Positions 60,399-64,000 of a DNA stretch of 64,000 nucleotides are shown here, one piece after another; within the stretch, counting starts at the first letter, position 1, and every line of letters begins with the position of its first letter. The stretch is from Phocoena phocoena (Eukaryota > Chordata > Mammalia > Artiodactyla > Phocoenidae). The position numbers and the translations under genes are program-made. A model generated the notes under the pieces. It was given only the letters and a program-made list of their open reading frames with translations, was not told where the DNA came from and did not search any database. The stretch lies in the NCBI RefSeq assembly GCF_963924675.1, contig NC_089230.1, positions 76,282,635-76,346,634 on the forward strand, in the 5' to 3' direction.

Positions 60399-62495
60399 AA
60401 TTCTAAAGATAGAGGGGTGCTTGCTTCTCTCTATTCCAATAAAGAAGAAACGTGTGTTTTCCTTTTAAACAATTAGCAAAAAATATTTATGTTTATCTCA
60501 AAACTAGAGCCCAAAGTTTAATTCTGAAAATAATAAACGTCCAAAACTGAAATAGTTTTCTTTTCTTTTAAAAAAAAATGTGGTAATAGGTAATGGCATT
60601 ACTTAACGTTTACTACTAGCAGAACTTCCCATCCAGATTTTGGTGTGTAAGTAAATGACAAAAGATGTTCATTTATATAAACTCATCAGAAAAAGGAAAT
60701 TTTTCCTGACCAAAAAATATGGTACTTAGTGAAAAGAAGGGGGAATCTGGGTTTCTGATTTCAGAAAAGCCAAAGATCAAATTTCCTTGACACAGTAACT
60801 TGTGACATTTTAACCAAAAAGCAAATGACTTCTAAAGGGTCTGCCAGCCAGCCAGCCAGACACCAAAGGTCAAGTTGTTTTTCTGATGCACTAGCGTCCA
60901 CCCCAGTTATAACTACTCAGCAGCTCTCAGCATGGCAAGGGAAATGCAGTGTAAGCCTTATCGTGACAGCAGAAAGGTCTGAGTTCTTCCGGCAAGGGTA
61001 TCTAATGCCCAACATGAAGAAAATAAGTTTTCAGAGACCCAAGAATAGGAAAGAAGGTAGCTACAGGTATGTATGTGTCTAAGAAGAGTTAGGAGAACAA
61101 AATACATGCCCCACCAACTAAAACCTAAAAATCTTGTGTAAGGATTGTCCTGAGGCTTCCGGGTTGGATACCCGGAGATCTAGGCAGGGCAGACTTGTCT
61201 TCTCCTATAGCAGAAAGGATTCTCTGCAGCCTCCACCCTGGATCAATAGGATGCCCAGTGATTTGTGAGCGCTTCCTCAGTCAGCCTCTCTACCCGCCCA
61301 TCTCCCACCTCTGAAAAGGCCTTTCAGCATCAGTTCCCCAACCTGCAAAGTCAGGTTTTGAAGACCAATTCAACAGTACTCTAAAACATTTATTACATTA
61401 TTATTTATTTTAAATGAGAAGCCTTTGGTTTCTTCCCACTGGGGATTAATATGATTAAGTCAGCAATTTTATGTCCCGGAGAAGAAGTACAAACTAAAAT
61501 TTTCCACCAAGATTGCATCTCAAGGTGAAATGTGCTTCCTAGTGACCAACTCTGCCGTAATGTTTTCAGACACTTGTTTTCGTTTCCTGATTGGCTCAGC
61601 AGGGATCATCTCTCTTTTGAGTGTGTTTGATCACACTGATATAATCAACCACACATGTTCAAAGTTTTCTTCACATTTTGACTCTCCTGGGTGCCCACAG
61701 TCAATGGATGATAACCCTGCTTGTTCAGCTGTTTGAATTCCCACGCCACGGATTTCATCTTGGCACTTAACATCTGGGTATTCATTGTCTCAATTCCCCA
61801 CATTTAAAAATCCGCTATGAATATTACGGCTTTACCAAAACATTGAAAATTCAAGGTGGTTTTGGATAATACTCTATGAAGAAACTTAAAATCTTAATAT
61901 TTGTCTAAATAATTCCTTATGCAACGTCAAGGGCGAGGGGTAGGAAATTAAACTGTAAGAAGATGGGAACAAGATTATGGACGTATTCATTCACATGACT
62001 AATCATTCAACAGCTTATTTTTTTTCTCACGATTCTGTGGGTTGCCTGGGTGATTCCGCCGATCTCTCCCAGCACCGTTCACGGGGCTGTGCCCATATGG
62101 CGGATGGGCTGGGGACTGGGCTCAGCGGAGGCTGTCGGCCACGGCACATTGATCTTCACCGCAGGTAGCCTCTCCACATTGCTTACAGTATGGTGGGCTC
62201 AAGGCAACATTCTTGGAGGATTTCAGCTATAAAATCTTTTATGTGAAACTATAAGACTTATGTCACTTCTGTCACATTTTATCGGTCAAAGCAAGTCACG
62301 AAGCCAGCCCAGATTCAAGAGGAGAGAAAATAGGCACTACCTCTTGAGGAGAGAAGTGGCAGAATCACCTTGTGAAAAGCTCATGGGATGGGGAATATTG
62401 ATGCCGCCATTTTGGGAAACCATCTACTATACTCCACCTCCTAACACAGTTCACATTCCAACCACATGCAAAATACACTAGTCGCCACTTTTCTC
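60399..62495. other. Intergenic stretch, nothing assigned
   Basis: AT-rich and unique-looking. Short ccag repeats occur at 60845-60860. No gene or confident repeat. Confidence 0.45.
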
Positions 62496-62499
62496 CATG

Positions 62500-62758
62500 G
62501 CTCATTACTCAGCCATAAAAAAGACTGAAACAATGCCATTTGCAGCAACATGGTTGGACCTAGAGATTATCATACTAAGTGAAGTAAGTCAGAGAAAGAC
62601 AAATAGCATATGATATCACTTATAGGTGTAATCTAAAAAATGATACAAATGAACTTATTTACAAAACTGAAACAGAGTCACAGACATAGAAAACAAATTT
62701 ATGGTTACCAAAGGGCGGGAGGGATAAATTAGGAGAGGAAAGGGAGTGGTGTTGCAGA
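62500..62758 (+). mobile_element. L1 LINE 3' end, left half (interrupted)
   Basis: The segment tactcagccataaaaaagac ... atgccatttgcagcaacatgg ... gatatcacttatagg ... gggagggataaattagg. The continuation of the same L1 is at 63140. Confidence 0.9.
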
Positions 62759-63139
62759 GGGGGGAAAGGAGCCCCCTGGCCTGGGTCTCCCAGGGCTGCA
62801 TGCCCAGTGGCCTCAGATGTCCCTGCCACCTGACTTGGGTTTGGGTAAGCAGGGCCTGGATGGCTCCACAGCAGGACACCTCTAGTACCTGGGGCTCTAG
62901 AGCAGCCCAGGGGCACCACTGTCTTTTTAGGAAATCACAGAGAAGCAGAAAGGGAAAAAAAATCTCCCACAGTCTACCCCATGAGCAATAATCACTTTAT
63001 ATTTGGCATATATACTTTTCAGATTTTCTCTATGCATAAGTATGCTTATTTACAAACTTTTAAAAAATGGAGTATACTATTCATACTGTCTTATAATGTA
63101 CACTTTTCATTTAATATATTGTGTGTGGCAAAAAAAAAA
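62759..63139 (+). mobile_element. Poly(A)-tailed insert of unknown origin
   Basis: A 381-bp segment splits an L1 3' UTR. It is GC-rich at first (62759-62930), then AT-rich, and ends in ten A residues. A short duplication gcaga lies on both sides (62754-62758 and 63140-63144 as gcagat). It fits a retroposed transcript 3' end or unknown retroelement. I do not recognise the source. Confidence 0.5.
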
Positions 63140-63345
63140 GCAGATGTACACTACTATATATAAAATAGATAAGCAACAAGGTCCTACTGTATAGCACAGG
63201 AAATTATATTTAATATCTTGTGAAACACTATAATGTAAAAGGATCTGAAAAAGAATATATAGATATAGATATCTGAATCATTTTGCTGTACACCAGAAAC
63301 TAACACAATATTGTAAATCAACTATACTTCAATAAAAAAACATTG
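63140..63345 (+). mobile_element. L1 LINE 3' end, right half
   Basis: The segment actatatataaaatagataagc ... ctactgtatagcacagg ... acacaatattgtaaatcaac, then poly(A). It continues the consensus order of 62500-62758. Confidence 0.9.
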
Positions 63346-63564
63346 ATTAAAAATAATAGACAAGTTTTCTGCTCCCCACATACCCAACACACAGTGACGA
63401 CACAGGGACAGGAAAACTACAATAGGTAAATGATTATATACTGTGCCCCCTCCCAGGCCCTGAAAGGAGCAGAGAGTAAGCATGGAAAAAGTGGGAAAGT
63501 TCTGCCCTCAGGACGGTGGATTCGAATCCTGTGCAGTCATCCAGTGAGGAATACTCGTGAAACC

Positions 63565-63770
63565 ACCACCATCTCCTGAGCATTTACTAGTGCCAGGCCA
63601 CGGTTTGAACCCTCTCTACTCATCACTAACTTGAGAAGAAAGGTACCTTTCTGGCAACTGAGGGAAACTCAGGCTAAGTCATGACAGGTGAGATAACTCA
63701 CCTAAGTTACATGGCTCAAGTGTTTGGAGGTGGGAAAGCTGAAGGTAGCTTTGAACTTTCTGCTTGGATA
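63565..63770 (-). mobile_element. MIR SINE (diverged)
   Basis: The segment tcctgagcatttactagtgcc ... gaagaaaggtacctttctgg ... gagataactcacctaag. Confidence 0.55.
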
Positions 63771-64000
63771 TTAACTGGGATAGGGAAAGTGGAACAAGTG
63801 ATAGGAGATGGAAAAATTAATCCTTGGACATGTGAATTTTGAGGTCCCTGCAGGATATCTACTGGGAGAAGCTAAAGGCTGGAAATACAGTCTTAGGAAT
63901 GATTGGCCTTCATGGGACCCAAACACGAATTTTCCCAGGGAGACTGAGAAGCAGTTTGGGGATGAAACTCTGGCAAAATCCAACAGCCACCCAATTCTCA

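Overview
This window is mammalian nuclear DNA, almost certainly from a cetacean and probably a toothed whale. It carries about twenty tRNA-Glu-derived CHR-type SINEs, many of them the short internally deleted form typical of cetaceans, together with cetartiodactyl-type L1 3' ends. No bacterial, phage or organellar genes are seen.

The one protein-coding gene I can support is SH3BGRL2, on the minus strand and only partly inside the window. Coding exon 1 (30967-31011, residues 1-15) lies in a CpG island at about 30780-31730. Coding exon 2 (970-1155, residues 16-77) lies near the left edge. Both have consensus splice sites and join in phase 0 across a 29.8-kb intron. The remaining exons, for roughly the last 30 residues of the usual 107, lie beyond position 1. 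The promoter has no evident TATA box. It has GC boxes, a GGTGGC-type repeat in the probable 5' UTR and a match to the ZNF143/THAP11 motif about 250 bp upstream of the start codon.

Layout: 1-969 is intron 2; 970-1155 exon 2; 1156-30966 intron 1, filled with SINEs, L1 3' ends, MIR/L2 relics, MER5A-type DNA transposons and a MaLR-like LTR; 30967-31730 exon 1 and promoter; 31730-64000 is the 5' flank, with no recognisable gene. The flank holds more SINEs, several 5'-truncated L1s, one ERV1-type solo LTR (56826-57427), two further LTR-like elements (37769-38512 and 51965-52560), a MaLR LTR (53340-53696), old MIR/L2 copies and microsatellites.

I found no new multi-gene system. The observations that most merit a second look are: a poly(A)-tailed segment of unknown origin inside an L1 (62759-63139); a tRNA-Glu(UUC)-like cloverleaf in the 3' end of an LTR-like element (37818-37888); a nested L1/SINE insertion at one target site; SINE copies that record steps of subfamily evolution; and the open frame upstream of the SH3BGRL2 start codon. 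Repeat families were assigned by eye from known consensus patterns, so boundaries are approximate unless target-site duplications (TSDs) are quoted.
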